In this document: positions 49,024-60,742 of the stretch, in pieces
Layout: each line of letters begins with the position of its first letter
Position numbering within the stretch: the stretch's first letter is position 1
From: Rhynchospora pubera
Lineage: Eukaryota > Streptophyta > Magnoliopsida > Poales > Cyperaceae
NCBI GenBank assembly: GCA_028095005.1
Contig: CM051460.1
Location: forward strand, 74,479,676 to 74,543,675
DNA length: 64,000 bases
Direction of reading: 5' to 3'
Program-made: the position numbers and the translations under genes
Notes under the pieces: generated by a model
The model's input: only the letters and a program-made list of their open reading frames with translations
What the model was told of the DNA's origin: nothing
The model's database searches: none

Positions 49024-50970
49024 AATGGTTTAACAACCAAACCAGACTAATAGGTTGCGTGAGTGGGGTACGTCTAAAGGTTTGTTTTTTTAGTAAGCTT
49101 GATTTCTTACTATTTGTGCTAGCAGATTAATGTTTGTTAACTTATTTTATAAGTGTGATGATATGCAAATGCCTTGTTTTTATATATATCTATTGTATCT
49201 TAACTTGTTGTTTGATTGTTTCGTTATTTTTTTGTACAAGGTTATTTATTGCTTCAAATGAGGATTGTTTAGAAAGTAAATTTGATTCTTAAAAACTTTC
49301 TTTGATGACTGTTCTTTGTGTGTCGAATAGTTAATTTAAAATTTGTGTCTGTATTGCACAGTTTTAAGTTATAATATATGAGTTCATAATTTAATATATT
49401 GCTTGATTATTTTATATGTGTTGTAATTTTAATAATATGTTTATAGTTTGAAACAATTTATGTGTATTAAAGTAGTAGCGCCTTTTTTTTTTCTACTGTT
49501 TGAAATGTTAAAAGGATTTCATTTATTATAGTGAGCATGTTCTGTTTTGTATTGATGCATGGTTGAAATGTTAAGGATTTCTAAATTTACTATAGTATGT
49601 GCAAACTTTTGGAACTTATTTGAGAAAAGACCTTCTTTTCTTTTGTTAGCACAAGGATCAAACAAGCTGACTGATCATCGGACTTGTTAATTGAATCTCA
49701 GTAATACAAGAATTACCCTTACTTCCTTGACTGATCACCAAGGCAGCCAAGAGTAACTTTTGGTATTACCGTGCTTTCTAAAGGATAAAAAGTGAACCAG
49801 ACCTTTCAAAATGTTTATTTTACATTTAGATTGGAATAGTTAAGATATTCTATGGGTGTCCCTCAAACTTATAATTGAAATAGTTGTAGATTATCCGTTC
49901 TCAATTTAAGTTGATGAATCTATTATTTGGTTGCACTTACTTGAGCTGCATGCTTATAAATTTTTAGTCTTTAGATTAAAAAAAAAAATCTTGAGTAATG
50001 TGGCTTAATTATTGTATGTGTTAGTTTTTCATTCATTTTCAAGCTTAGAAATATGATATTTGTAAACAAGTTTTTGTCATCTTAATTTCGAATGTAACAA
50101 GTGCTAGTTGAATTAGGTTTAAATAATTTTCTTTTTATATGGCACCAGTACCACTTGTTACAAGGTCTTTTGGTGAATGCAAGATGACAGTACTTTTGTT
50201 TAAATTTTCTTTGTCCAAATTTGACTTCTAGAAGCTTATCGTTACAAACGTGTTATTTAAGTTTTAATAGGTGTTGTGTATTGTTAAATATTATTTAACT
50301 TTAACATTTGTTTAAAGCAGAGCCTAGATGCTTATCTCAAACTTATCTATGAAAAATATCTTACCACTTGAACCTTGTCTCTTTCTTTCTTATATAGTTC
50401 TAAGCTGATGTCAGTCTCTACCATGTGATTTCTACACAAGTTTGAATTTTGTTGACTAAAAAATATTTGCTTTACAAGTTCTAGAAACTTGAAAGTTTTC
50501 TAATACATTTCGGACCTTCTGCTTTACCAGTATAATTTCCTTTTTACTTTGATTGCAACCTCAGTAATAGTTTATTTCCAAAGCTATAGATGTCTGTTTG
50601 TCATTAGTTTGAGATTTATGTTTTGTTAGCTTTGAAGGGAGTAAAATTTAGAACAAGTCGATAACAATCCAGGTTCTTGCTCAAAACTTAACTATTTTTT
50701 TTAGGAATTATGTTCTACTTTTCAAGCCTGATTGATTTCTTTGGTATTCGTCTGTACTAGTTTTCTTGTTCTTGAGCTGCATTCTTGCAATACCGACTAC
50801 ATACGTGTTTACCCGTGAAATATGCTTAGGCATATTTATTTTCATATCTGCCTCAAATAGTGCTAGTTTCTTGTTGATTCCTATAAACTGGAGTACAAAT
50901 ATAAATTAAAATATTTTAAATAGCTTTTGGTTTCCTACTTGCATAAATTTCGAGGTCGAAATTTTTTTTT

Positions 50971-50983
50971 AAGGAGGGAGGAA
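50971..50983 (+). promoter_or_regulatory. Polypurine tract
   Basis: AAGGAGGGAGGAA directly abuts the 3' LTR start and follows a T run. It is the plus-strand primer of reverse transcription and fixes the element's orientation as plus. Confidence 0.9.
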
Positions 50984-53900
50984 TATCATACCCTGAATTT
51001 CTACCGTCTCTAAATTTCTAGTAAAATTTTACTAGTGCATGACTGAATTCCCAATTTGATTAATATTGCTTTCTGAATTTAAAAGTTTATATGTATAGCC
51101 TACTTTATTAGAATTGATTTATGAAATCTTTGGAAACTTTATTGTTGCATTTTATAAATTCTGTTGATTTTTTTTGTTTCATTTGTACTAGAATCAATTA
51201 CTTGGATTATTATTTACGAGACCATTAGTTGAAATAAAGAAATGGCATTTTTCTTCCTTGACCTATATTTGTAGGAGATGAGAAAATCAATTACAACTCA
51301 TTTGCTCCTTTACTTTGGTTCATTCCGTTGTGTATTTATGACATAGGGCCTACTTATCAATGTAGTCAATAGTTTAATTATTTAGTTGTGCACCTTGTCC
51401 AAATGAGCTTAAAAAAAAAAAAAAATCAGACCTTGGGCTTGGAGAAACCTTTCTCCATCCCTTCTGGACGTTTCTTTTCTTACTTTATTTTAGTTCACAA
51501 CTTTACTCAGTAAGTTCTACCTCTTCCCTTGTACGGTGAATAAAATCCCATCCGAAAAAAAAGTTAAAGAAAATTAGAATTTTCTTTGTAGAACAAGTGC
51601 TCTCTCTCTCTCGGAAGTTTTCGCTAAACTGGAATTTTTTGAAGTCGGGTCTATTTTGAATCCTCTCCAAGTACGATCTCGATTGAGTAAGAATTTATAT
51701 CTAATTTTATTAATTCAAGTGATTTTAACAACCTTGGTGTTATCAATTAGTAATTTTATGATGTACTATTGACATTGATCTTGAAAAGAATGGAATCTAG
51801 GGTTTCATGAAATTTTAGAATTTAGATCTTTCCATCAGTTATTTGCAATGGTTGATTGAAAACTGAAATTGATTGTGAGACCGAGTTTAATTTCTTAATC
51901 TCTTGAAATTTCTTTTAACTTTAGTATAGAAAGTCGTCCTTATATAAATTTCAGCAATATTTTTGGGCTTTCTCGTAAATTTTTCTATGGCTGGACTTTT
52001 AGTTCATTATTTCTTTTTGGGTTTTAGTAATCTTACAAGGATTGTGTAAAAACTATTTCATAGAAAGAGCTCTTTTTGCAAAATAAATTAATTTGGTTTT
52101 CTTAATTGCTAGAACTTCAATAAGTACTGCTTCTTGATTTTATTGTATATTTCAATTAATGAAATGGAGTAATTAGAATGGTTGTTTAACCAGTAAATTA
52201 GTTGGACCTTGAGGAATAAGTACCAAAATGATAATTAGCAATGATTATGTACAACTCTTATCCTAATTAGGAATTCTGGTATAAATTAACTAAACTAGCA
52301 CCTATCATCATGGGGCCGTCAGTGTCCAGTGTGCTGTTGCTACAGTGCCAGTCACTATTCAACGCCCCACTGTTTCACTGGTGAGCGTCATCCATTGTTA
52401 GTGGCAGGAGCCGTTCTCAACACCACGTGTTGCTTCACAACATCATTGTTTTATTGTTGTGTTACTTGCCAGTATTGTTGACCATTGTTTTGTCTCAAAA
52501 TCACTCATTAATATTGTTAATTAACATGAAACTTAGTGTTCTACAAATATATTCTAGCTTGAACATAGAAGAGATATAGTTAAGTTGTAAGATGCATATG
52601 CATACATAGTTTGAGCTTTCTGTGAATTTTGGCAGTAAGCCTAAAAGGAAGAAAATGAGTTCAGATGTGGAGTGTTGTTATAATTGCAATTCTTATTAAT
52701 ATAGTGACGATTCTAAATAGAAAATTGAATTTATTTGAGTGTTGAAACTTAAAAGGAAATTTATGTTATTTAGAATCAGGAGGTTATAAAGGAAAATTTA
52801 GGAGCAATTGGCAGGACAGAAGCACTGTAGAACTAGTTTGATTGCTTGCTTTTGCTTTGATTTTTACTGTTGTTTAAGGTACGGATTCCACTTGAGTTTT
52901 AAAGTTTATTTTATATATATGCAGATATAAAGACTTAATTAGCAGTTTGCATGTTGTGTTCATTAATTCTTGCATTCATGAAAATCTGTTATATGTAAAT
53001 GATGCATGATTGTATAGTGGCATATTGAATGGTATCCGATTGAAATGTGATTTGATTGAGATAAGTACAGCTTGTGTGGTTGAGATAGACACTCGTAATG
53101 TTTGGAGGTGGAGTCATGACCCATCCTACCAAGCACCGTGTAATAAGCGCTTATGTACCGGAACTCAGTAGGTCCAGTCTAGAATGGTCCGGAGTGTGAG
53201 TGTTCCCAGCTTGCTTGTACATTTTGATGATTTAATTGACTGAATTATGTATGAACTGAATTGGCCGTTGGCATCCATCTTATAAGGTGGTTCGCGGTAT
53301 TTGAAGGAAATGATTGAAATAATTGACTTGTGATAAACCAGACTTGCATTTTTACTAATTGTCCAATCAAATGAGCCGGTATTTGTTATACTTGGAATCT
53401 GAATTGATATTGAATTGGTGCCGAGCTCATATGTCATATTGCATTAACTGGATTAATCTAATCTTGTTATGCTTATTTGAAATTTAAAATAAAAGTAAAT
53501 GTTTATCTACTTGATTTTTGGATTGTATTTTAACTCAGTAATGTAATTAGTTTCTAAACTTGTAATTAAAATTCAAGTGGCTGGAACTAAATACCGTACT
53601 GAGATAAATTTTATTTATCTCACATCTCCACTTTGTGGGTTCCAGGTTAGTGAGCGGGGTCGCGTTTACGGAGGAATAAGCCATTTTTAGTTGTTCACTG
53701 GTGAGTGTCATGTGACTTATACCGGTGCTATCTATATTATATTTTGTACTAGACCTGTATATTATATAATAGTAGTGTCATAATCTGCTATTTTGGAATG
53801 ATTTCCAGTTATTGTGCATTTATGTATATCATGTAAACATATTATTAGAATCTGAACTGTGTAATGCTAGTGTTAATAATTAACTTCTACTTTTACATGG

Positions 53901-54736
53901 ATATATGTAATTTTCATGGTCAGTATTATGTATATATGTACTCATTTTTTTTAAATCATATGTACTTTTAACTAATGTTCGCCTAGTTGTATGTATGGTT
54001 GTATTGGTGTAATTTTTACGTTTATGTAAACTGAACCATATCATTTCTAATGCTGGTATCAGTAACTTCTATTTGTTAATGGGTAACTTTCTTGGCCAAA
54101 CTTATGTATTTGTATTATTTTGAGTATATATATATGTATCTTACTGCTACTCATATAGTTTCTATGCATAATTATATTTGTGTGATTATGTAAACTATAA
54201 ATTTTGAGATGAATGCATGGTTAGTTGTTACTTTTATAATTAAACCTTTATGTTGAAATTGAAGCATCCTTGTACTCTCGTGAGAGTGTGCATATGTGTA
54301 ACCACATGCTTTTATATATCTGAATTGCATACTTCATTAGGATGGTGTCATATGTTTCTATCCTTAGTTACTTTTGTATATTTTTACTGATCAGCAAGCT
54401 CTAGGCCTAAGTTATAGCCAACTTGCATTTTATTTCTTTGAATGTATATGTAAACCATGTGTTTGAATTTTAAGCACGCAGGCATTGTTTGAAAGTGAAT
54501 ATATTTATATATATATGTATGTGATGGTATACACTTCTATATTTAAAATGTTAGTCTTGTTATTTTTGTATCCTTCTATCTATTTTATATATAGTTTGCT
54601 TTTTGGTTGAAATTATGTACATCCATTCATTTTATTAATTTTTTTTGTGGTAGTGAATTAGAGAAAGCCTTGTGTGTGTGCGGAGTAGCTGCACACTCAC
54701 GGCGACTGTCGACACCCTTGGTCTTGGGGTGTGACA
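50984..54736 (+). repeat. 3' LTR of the LARD-like element
   Basis: 3,753 bp, the same sequence as the 5' LTR apart from a one-base T-run difference. It ends GGGGTGTGACA just before the AACAT target duplication. Confidence 0.95.
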
Positions 54737-54741
54737 AACAT

Positions 54742-55600
54742 TTGGCTAGAACTAGACTTAAAAACCAGACCCAAAGCTCCAGATTCTGAACCAAGTCTCA
54801 AACCCAAAGTTCAATTCCAAGTCCAAACTCAAATGAACATCCAAAAGCCAAGTTCAAACCTAGAGGCCAATACTAAGTCAAACGCCAAATCGAATCAAAC
54901 AAGATCCTAAGGCTCTATATCCTGGCACTACACAGAAAGTCAAGTCCATATCAAGATAACCAAGACCAACCTGTGATCCAACGATCTGACTGTCTTATGA
55001 TAACAATCTTAGAAGCAATAAAAGTTATAATTATAAAAGATAAAGCATCGAAGTCTGCATATCGCTTAAAGTTTAAGTCAGCATAGCATGCATATGCATT
55101 CTGCATCATGACCACATTCCGCATAGCACTAGCCATTATATCAAATAAAACTGACTCCAATTGCTTTCAATGCCTAATCACTTGATTATTCCTGATCTAG
55201 AGGTGCTCTTGTCTGATTCCCAACTCGGACTCAGATCGGAGGTAATTAACAGCAGGGCTTGCGCCTGCTGGAAGGAAAGGACCTACACACAAACAATCAA
55301 CTCTTGAGGTCCCTAGGGTCGCATTGCTATCTTTCGTTCGTAAAACGGGTAGTGGTGTTCGAATTCTAGGGGACTCAAGGGGTATCTGATCCGCATTTTC
55401 TTCGCCCCATAGAGGACTATCTGATCTTCTGTGGTTGGACTGAAAAAGTGCGAGACACCTTCAACTAACGTCGTATCGGTGAAACCCTTGTCAATGCTTT
55501 ATAAATTATAAATTATAAATACTTCAATTTCAAAGCTTGATTTCAATGTAGAAAGAATTCAAATCGCAACGGTTCTCTTTACTGTTCAGCCTACGATAGA
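54742..55600. other. LTR-retroelement-like remnant, right part
   Basis: Continues the host sequence split by the LARD-like insertion. CCAAA/GTCC-rich non-coding DNA is followed by the GGTAATTAACA hairpin block (55241-55282) also found at 22.9 kb. No gene recognised. Confidence 0.5.
55241..55282 (+). other. Conserved hairpin block of a repeat family, copy 2
   Basis: GGTAATTAACA is followed by stem CAGCAGG (55250-55256) and CCTGCTG (55264-55270) around loop GCTTGCG, then GAAGGAAAGGACC. Relative to the copy at 22.9 kb, two adjacent stem positions changed on both sides and pairing is kept. Confidence 0.75.
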
Positions 55601-56455
55601 TTTGATCTGGTTCGTCCGTCTTGGCTGTGCCCTTCACATGGTCCTTTCGCTTTTCGTACCCACTATCCATCTCTTTTCAAGATTTTCGTGGTGCCTATAT
55701 CTACTTTGCCTGTGGCTGTCTATCTCCTCCGCGATCTCTTTCTATTCGCCGCAGCAGATCTCATGAGTACTTCTCCTCTCTAAGAAGTTCTCGGCTCTTC
55801 CCTCTCCATCTCTCTTTCTCTTCGATCATAGATTCTTTTCGATCCCTCTCCTCTCGTATTTTTCTCCTCCAGCGAAACAAGCAGAAAAATGAAAGCCTGG
55901 CCAGATGGAGGTTAGGGTGGAGCGAACCAATGAAAACTTCCTGACTGAGCTGTTCCTTTTCGCTGGGTCTTGGGTTTTCTCCTCCCCACAGGTTCTTCTA
56001 GAGGAACCATGGTTTCTAAACCCTAGGGTTTTCAGTACAATTTTTCCTTGAACCTTTCGATCGTCCTTCTGGTCTGGCCTGAACTTTTTCGAATCGATCT
56101 GGTATGTACTCTTACTCCACTTCGCATGACTTTCTATTTAGAATTTTGGCTGTATTGAAATTACTTGACTTCGATTTTTCAAATTATTTTTTCTTAGATT
56201 TTGGACTGCTAATACTCGCTAGCTTGGTCTCTTTTTCTCTCGTTATCGTGTTCTTTTTTGTCTCGATGTTAACATTTTCTTTTCGATTTTTGATGGAATT
56301 AGGTCTGCAAGGTGGGAAATTAACATTTTCCTTTCGATTTTGTACAGTTACACATTATTTTTTCTCCGTTATATCACCGATATAATAATGAATCATTAAA
56401 TTAATTTTGTACCGTTATAACATGCATGTCGAAATCGTATCCTTTCCTTCTCCAT
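55601..56455 (+). other. CT-rich leader-like sequence, possibly a first exon and intron
   Basis: 55.60-56.10 kb is CT-rich with AAACCCTAGGGTTTTC and looks like a plant 5' leader. CTG|GTATGTAC (56101) fits a splice donor, and CTTGTGCAG (before 56769) could be its acceptor. The open frame at 55621-55944 has no recognised domain and lacks an ATG at its start. It may be a non-coding transcript or transposon leader. Confidence 0.35.
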
Positions 56456-56612
56456 GGGTGCGTTTGGATCGTTGGAAGAAAGAAGAAGTAGAAGGAAGAA
56501 GAAGAAAAAAAATTATAAACAATCCAAACTCTTCACAAAGTTACACACTTCCCAATACTTCTTCTCACTTCTTCCCTTCTTTCATTCTTCCCACACCTAT
56601 CCAAACGCACCC
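56456..56612. mobile_element. MITE-like element, 157 bp
   Basis: Ends GGGTGCGTTTGGAT / ATCCAAACGCACCC form 14-bp terminal inverted repeats. The interior is GAAGAAG-rich on the left and CTTCTTC-rich on the right, so the whole can fold back. Flanking CAT/CAT may be a 3-bp target duplication. Ends resemble the element at 38.1 kb, but the TSD is not the TWA expected for PIF/Harbinger. Confidence 0.75.
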
Positions 56613-56615
56613 CAT

Positions 56616-57711
56616 GATAATTGTTGTGAATTCAAATGCTTTTATGTAATTGTTGTAGTCGTTTGAATGTGTGACATGTAAAGTTATGTGCTTGTAGTCT
56701 TCATGATATACTTGTATCCCTTCATTTGAATTGTTCCTCTCTTATTCGATGTAACTTGCTTGTGCAGTATGATGTGTATGGGATTGTCATCCTAGCTTGA
56801 CGAGTGGACCTGGACGCGGTGGAGGAAACTATGTCACCTTTATCGAGTCTTTTATGACTTATTGGATGCCAATGTCCACCATATTCTAGGATCAAACAAT
56901 AAATAAAAAAAAGAACTAAAAAGATGCGCTTAATTAGTTGATGGTTCGGCGGATAATTACAGGATAGTTGTTGGAAAAGAGTATGTAAATTAAATTAAAG
57001 GGTGGAAAGTGGGCCGTAGGGTTGTACCTTTCTTATGCCAACAATTTTTACACCCAAACTCTATATATCAAATTAAATAAATTAAATGGATGAAATAATA
57101 TTGTAACATGCATGAGTCGTGGGTTTGCCCTTTTTTTTTTTTCTTACGATTTTTACAACCTAAGCTCCCTAATAGTCCAAACAATTAAATCTCACGTAAT
57201 TTTGGCACCCCTTGTCAGACATCTTTTGCCCCATAAAAATTCACAATAACTCAACCTAAAAACTTTGAAAGTTGTACTATTATTTTCACCTCACTTTAGT
57301 CTAATTTCTAATGTGTTTTTGAAAATCAATAAATGGTTAAATACTCAAAGACTTGATTGTAAAATAAATTGGTATATCCTGTTGGTAGGGTAAAATCCCG
57401 TGTCATTTATAGAATCATTTAGATTAATCTTGATAAGTCGAAAAATATAGAAATTGGTGAGATAAGTCATGAATAATATTTGCAAATATCCGATTAGTCA
57501 TTGAGTTAAGTCAATCGTCATCTTTAAACAACTTGATTGCGAAACTTTAAAGCTTGAAAATTTTGTATGTTTTCAAAAGGAATGGTTTGAGTCATGGTTT
57601 GTCGTACTTGTTATGAAACTTTCTAAATTGTGGATAATATGTATTTAAATGTAGTTTAATATCTAAACTAGTCTTTTAATTTAGGTTATTGCTTAGGGAC
57701 AAGCAAGATTT
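56616..57711. other. Spacer or degenerate retroelement interior
   Basis: AT-rich, with a possible exon after CTTGTGCAG near 56769 that soon hits stops. TTGCTTAGGGACAAGCAAG (57669-57687) resembles sequence found just before the polypurine tract of some plant gypsy elements, so the right part is probably the tail of a decayed interior. Confidence 0.45.
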
Positions 57712-57946
57712 AAGGTTGGAGGATTTTGATGTGCAGTTTTCACGTATATAATCCGACCCGATTTTATGACTTAATTGCACTCAAATATATATGTTTCTAA
57801 CTTAATTTTGATAATGTAGGGTAGAAGTTAGATATTGATATGACCTCTCTACTTTGTTCCAGGATCTACACTATTCTGACCATGATTTGCGATCCACTGA
57901 AGAGCACAACGAGTAACAAAAAAGACTGGAGACATAGAAGACCCTT

Positions 57947-57978
57947 AGCGGACCGCTAGTAGAGACAACGGGCCGCTA
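57947..57978. repeat. 20-bp-phased palindromes, cluster 5
   Basis: AGCGGACCGCTAG (core 57949) and ACGGGCCGCTAGG (core 57969) are exactly 20 bp apart, about 130 bp upstream of the LTR TATA box. Confidence 0.8.
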
Positions 57979-58099
57979 GGAATAAGGAGATTAGTTTCTA
58001 GAAATAGCTCAGCCAGTTCTGCAATAGTCTCTACACATTTTCAGTCAGATTTAGGACCTTATCTACACGTTCCCCACCTTCTGAAACAACACCAATGCC

Positions 58100-58106
58100 T
58101 ATATAA
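58100..58106 (+). promoter_or_regulatory. TATA box of the second-family LTR
   Basis: TATATAA in CCTATATAAACACC, with a purine-rich leader starting about 30 bp downstream. Confidence 0.55.
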
Positions 58107-58186
58107 ACACCAAACTACAACAAGAAGGGGATCGAGTTCAGAAGAGAGACACGCTAGTTTCAGAGCGCAAGCCAGAGGTATTCCAA

Positions 58187-58215
58187 CGGGTCGCCAGATA
58201 ATCCAGCGGGCAGTT
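58187..58215. repeat. 20-bp-phased motif pair downstream of the TATA box
   Basis: AACGGGTCGCC (core 58187) and AGCGGGCAG (core 58207) are diverged but again exactly 20 bp apart. Confidence 0.5.
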
Positions 58216-58825
58216 AAAGTCGTCGCAGAGAGCAAAAAAGGAGAGATTTGAATTTCTCTGTTGTAATCTTATTTCTCCTATATGTTTCTTTATTTCGTAA
58301 ATATATTTGATTATTTTGTGATGTATATGCGTGAGTACATACTTGAACTTTTAGTTTATTTAATATTATACATGATTATTAGTTATACTTGATTTCTTTT
58401 GTGTTTTATACTTTATTTTAATTGCTTTAATTGGTCTTGTTATTTCTTCTAAGTAGATTTTATATTTATACGTTATGCAAAGACCACACTTAATTGTTAG
58501 GTAGTTAAACCCTACCAAAATTTAGATTAATTAGTACTATCATGTATGACATGATGGAAAAGCTGAGACGAAGAACTAGAAGTAGTGAACTCTTTTCCGA
58601 TAACGAAAGTCTAGGATATCAAAGGTTTAAGAGGTATAAATTTGTAGGAACTAGATCAAGAAATTAAAATGTTAAATCTAGGAACTATAAGAAAAAAATT
58701 AAGTTAATTAATAAAAACTTGACCTGTAATTAAAGTTATGATTAAAGAAACATAGTAAAATAATTAATCTACACAACTATCATGTAAAACTAAAAAAATT
58801 TGTTGTATCATTCATTGCTAACCCT

Positions 58826-58940
58826 AGCGGTTTTTTGGTATGTTTGGCGGATTGTTTGTGCTAGCCAGCAGTTGTCGATCCACAAAGCGATCAGCGACCT
58901 AAGTTTTCAGTGGACCACTACGAATGTTAGCGGACCGTTA
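58826..58940. repeat. 20-bp-phased palindromes, cluster 6
   Basis: Cores at 58828 and 58848 (20 bp), diverged GCGATC/GCGACC cores at 58876, 58888 and 58895, then 58911 (TGGACCACTA) and 58931 (CGGACCGTTAG), 20 bp apart. The first pair and the last pair keep the spacing; the middle is degraded. Confidence 0.7.
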
Positions 58941-59460
58941 GAACAAAATAAACTGAAGAAGTAATTGACCTGAAACCCCTAAACCTTAATTAAGTATTTT
59001 AAATCTCTCTAAATTCGAATTGTTAATTCAGAAATTTTATTACTTGCAACAAATATCTTTTAAATTAATTACCAACCATTAAATAGTATGAGAACTTGGT
59101 GATCAAATAACTGTTCGTATGATTCGATCCGAAAATACTTAGGTGATAGTCATATGCTTGTGACCGTATCTTAAATAAACTAGGGTATAAATTTAAGAGC
59201 ACTGAGATCACATCAATCATCTACACTTTTTCAATTGAAATTTGGAATGGATGTGGTCACAAACCCTTTGGTCAAGGTTTGCAAGATGTTCCCGTCAGTA
59301 AACTGATTGAGTGAATGTGAAACTTCACTGCTTTTAAAAGCAAAAATAAACTTCTTTTTTGTTTTTTCTGTTTTTGACGATTCTTTTAGAGGGACTATTT
59401 ACAGTCGGATTACGTTTTATATTTATTAAGAAAATGGGTTATAGATAATTTTATTAAAAA

Positions 59461-59906
59461 AAATACGGTGTGTTCGAACATGCGTGGCACAACATGTTAT
59501 ACCGAGACACTGACATAATATAAAACGATAATTTAAAACGTGTCATGTCCGACTTTGATGGAATAGAAACGACATGACATGATATATGAGAGATATAACA
59601 AGTTTATTAGGAGAGTTTAAAATGATAAATTTTGTGATATGAATGTATAATTCGTATGTAAATATAAGCCTACATATAACTATATTTCAAGAAAACTAAA
59701 TATGTCTGAACACATATTATAGCATGACAGGTCTAAGAAATAATATATGACACGGTACGAGACATGAGGCATATAACGTTCTTAGATGTAGCGTGTTTAT
59801 TCATTAAAATTTAGACCATATATGACACACAAGTAAAATATTTTAACGCGATACGACACAGCATGCACACGGCACAACACATGATCTAATTAAACACACC
59901 GTATTT
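59461..59906. mobile_element. Possible non-autonomous DNA element, ~446 bp
   Basis: AAATACGGTGTGTT at the left is a perfect inverted match to AACACACCGTATTT at the right. The interior is full of ACGACATGACATG / GGCACAACA phrases, which resemble plant hAT-like non-autonomous elements. No target duplication was found. Confidence 0.5.
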
Positions 59907-60598
59907 GATACGATATGACAAAATATGAAGCTGCATCAGATCTTCTTCAATGCACAAGCTATGGTCGATTATCTCGGATGAAGGAAAATGTTCCAAAAAA
60001 ACTGGTGCTATTTGTGAACTTATATATATATGTAGTTATATAAAAATGGTACTCAAAACTTTATTAAATGCCAATTTATAAATGGGTGCACTAGGGCAAC
60101 ACAGGTTGTCATGACTCGTGACCAAAGAATTTCAGTATCATAAATTTAATGCAATCCTAATTTTCAGTAACATAAATTTAATAAAATGAATGCGCTGGTG
60201 CATTTTTACATATAATAATTTACAGACTAATAATATATGCGCACATAGATGAAACCAATTCCAATATACTTAATATCAAATAAATAATTTTTTTATTTTT
60301 TATCTTAAATTCTTAATTGAATGTTATTAATATTTACATTTTTTAAAGTTGCGTGATGGTAAATATATTTTGATTTACTACAAAATTTTGTAGGTCATAA
60401 CTTCTATTTTTGCACTTCCGTTTTTTTTATGCCCAATTTAAAACTTACTATATTGAAAAGCAGAATATAGTGCTGGCCAGAATTACATAAAAAGGGAAAC
60501 GTCTTTTTAGCTCTCCATCCGTAATTTTTATTTTTTTCTGTCGGTAATCCAAATTTGGAAAGTTTCTCAAATTATAGTATAACACACCCCTCCACGCC
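59907..60598. other. AT-rich upstream region of the MADS gene
   Basis: No gene or repeat recognised. It probably contains the distal promoter of the gene starting near 60.63 kb. Confidence 0.4.
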
Positions 60599-60608
60599 TT
60601 ATATATAA
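60599..60608 (+). promoter_or_regulatory. TATA box of the MADS-box gene
   Basis: TTATATATAATA is followed about 30 bp downstream by a CT-rich leader (60640-60700). Confidence 0.55.
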
Positions 60609-60742
60609 TAATCAGCTCAGCATGTTTCGTCTAATCGTCTGATCATTCTCATCTCTTCTCCACCTCTCTTTACTTTCTGTCTCTTTCTCTCCCTCAAAAG
60701 TATACGATTTGCATCAACCTCTTCTCACCTTAATTAAAGAAG

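Larger units (their letters stand above)
49008..50983 (+). other. Non-coding interior of the LARD-like element
   Basis: 1,976 bp of AT-rich sequence between the LTRs with no long open frame on either strand. It may hold packaging or dimerisation signals, which cannot be identified from sequence alone. Confidence 0.85.
45254..54736 (+). mobile_element. Complete non-autonomous LTR retrotransposon (LARD-like), 9,483 bp
   Basis: Two 3.75-kb direct repeats (offset 5729-5730 bp) flank a 1,976-bp interior. The outer ends carry the 5-bp target duplication AACAT (45249-45253 and 54737-54741). A primer-binding site for initiator tRNA-Met and a polypurine tract are both present. No gag, protease, reverse transcriptase or integrase reading frame exists, so replication must use proteins from another element. 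That is the definition of large retrotransposon derivatives (LARDs), although LTRs of this size around so small an interior are unusual. The LTRs look identical by eye apart from one T-run length, so the insertion is very recent. The LTR starts TATCATACCC rather than the usual TG. Confidence 0.95.
57712..59215 (+). mobile_element. LTR of a second retroelement family, with its polypurine tract
   Basis: A polypurine-like tract (AAGGTTGGAGGA, 57712-57723) precedes TGATGTGCAG at 57727, the likely LTR start. A TATA box lies at 58100-58106 (CCTATATAAACACC), with transcript-leader-type sequence after it. TATGATTCGATCCG (59120) resembles a conserved phrase near the end of Tat/Retand-type LTRs, and the LTR probably ends near CACATCA (59215). 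The 3' boundary is approximate and no partner LTR is in the window. Three palindrome clusters lie inside it. Confidence 0.6.

Noticed and set aside
47436..53437. Two identical 90-codon minus-strand frames
   Set aside because: They are the same position in the two LTRs of one element. No recognisable domain, and identity is explained by LTR duplication.
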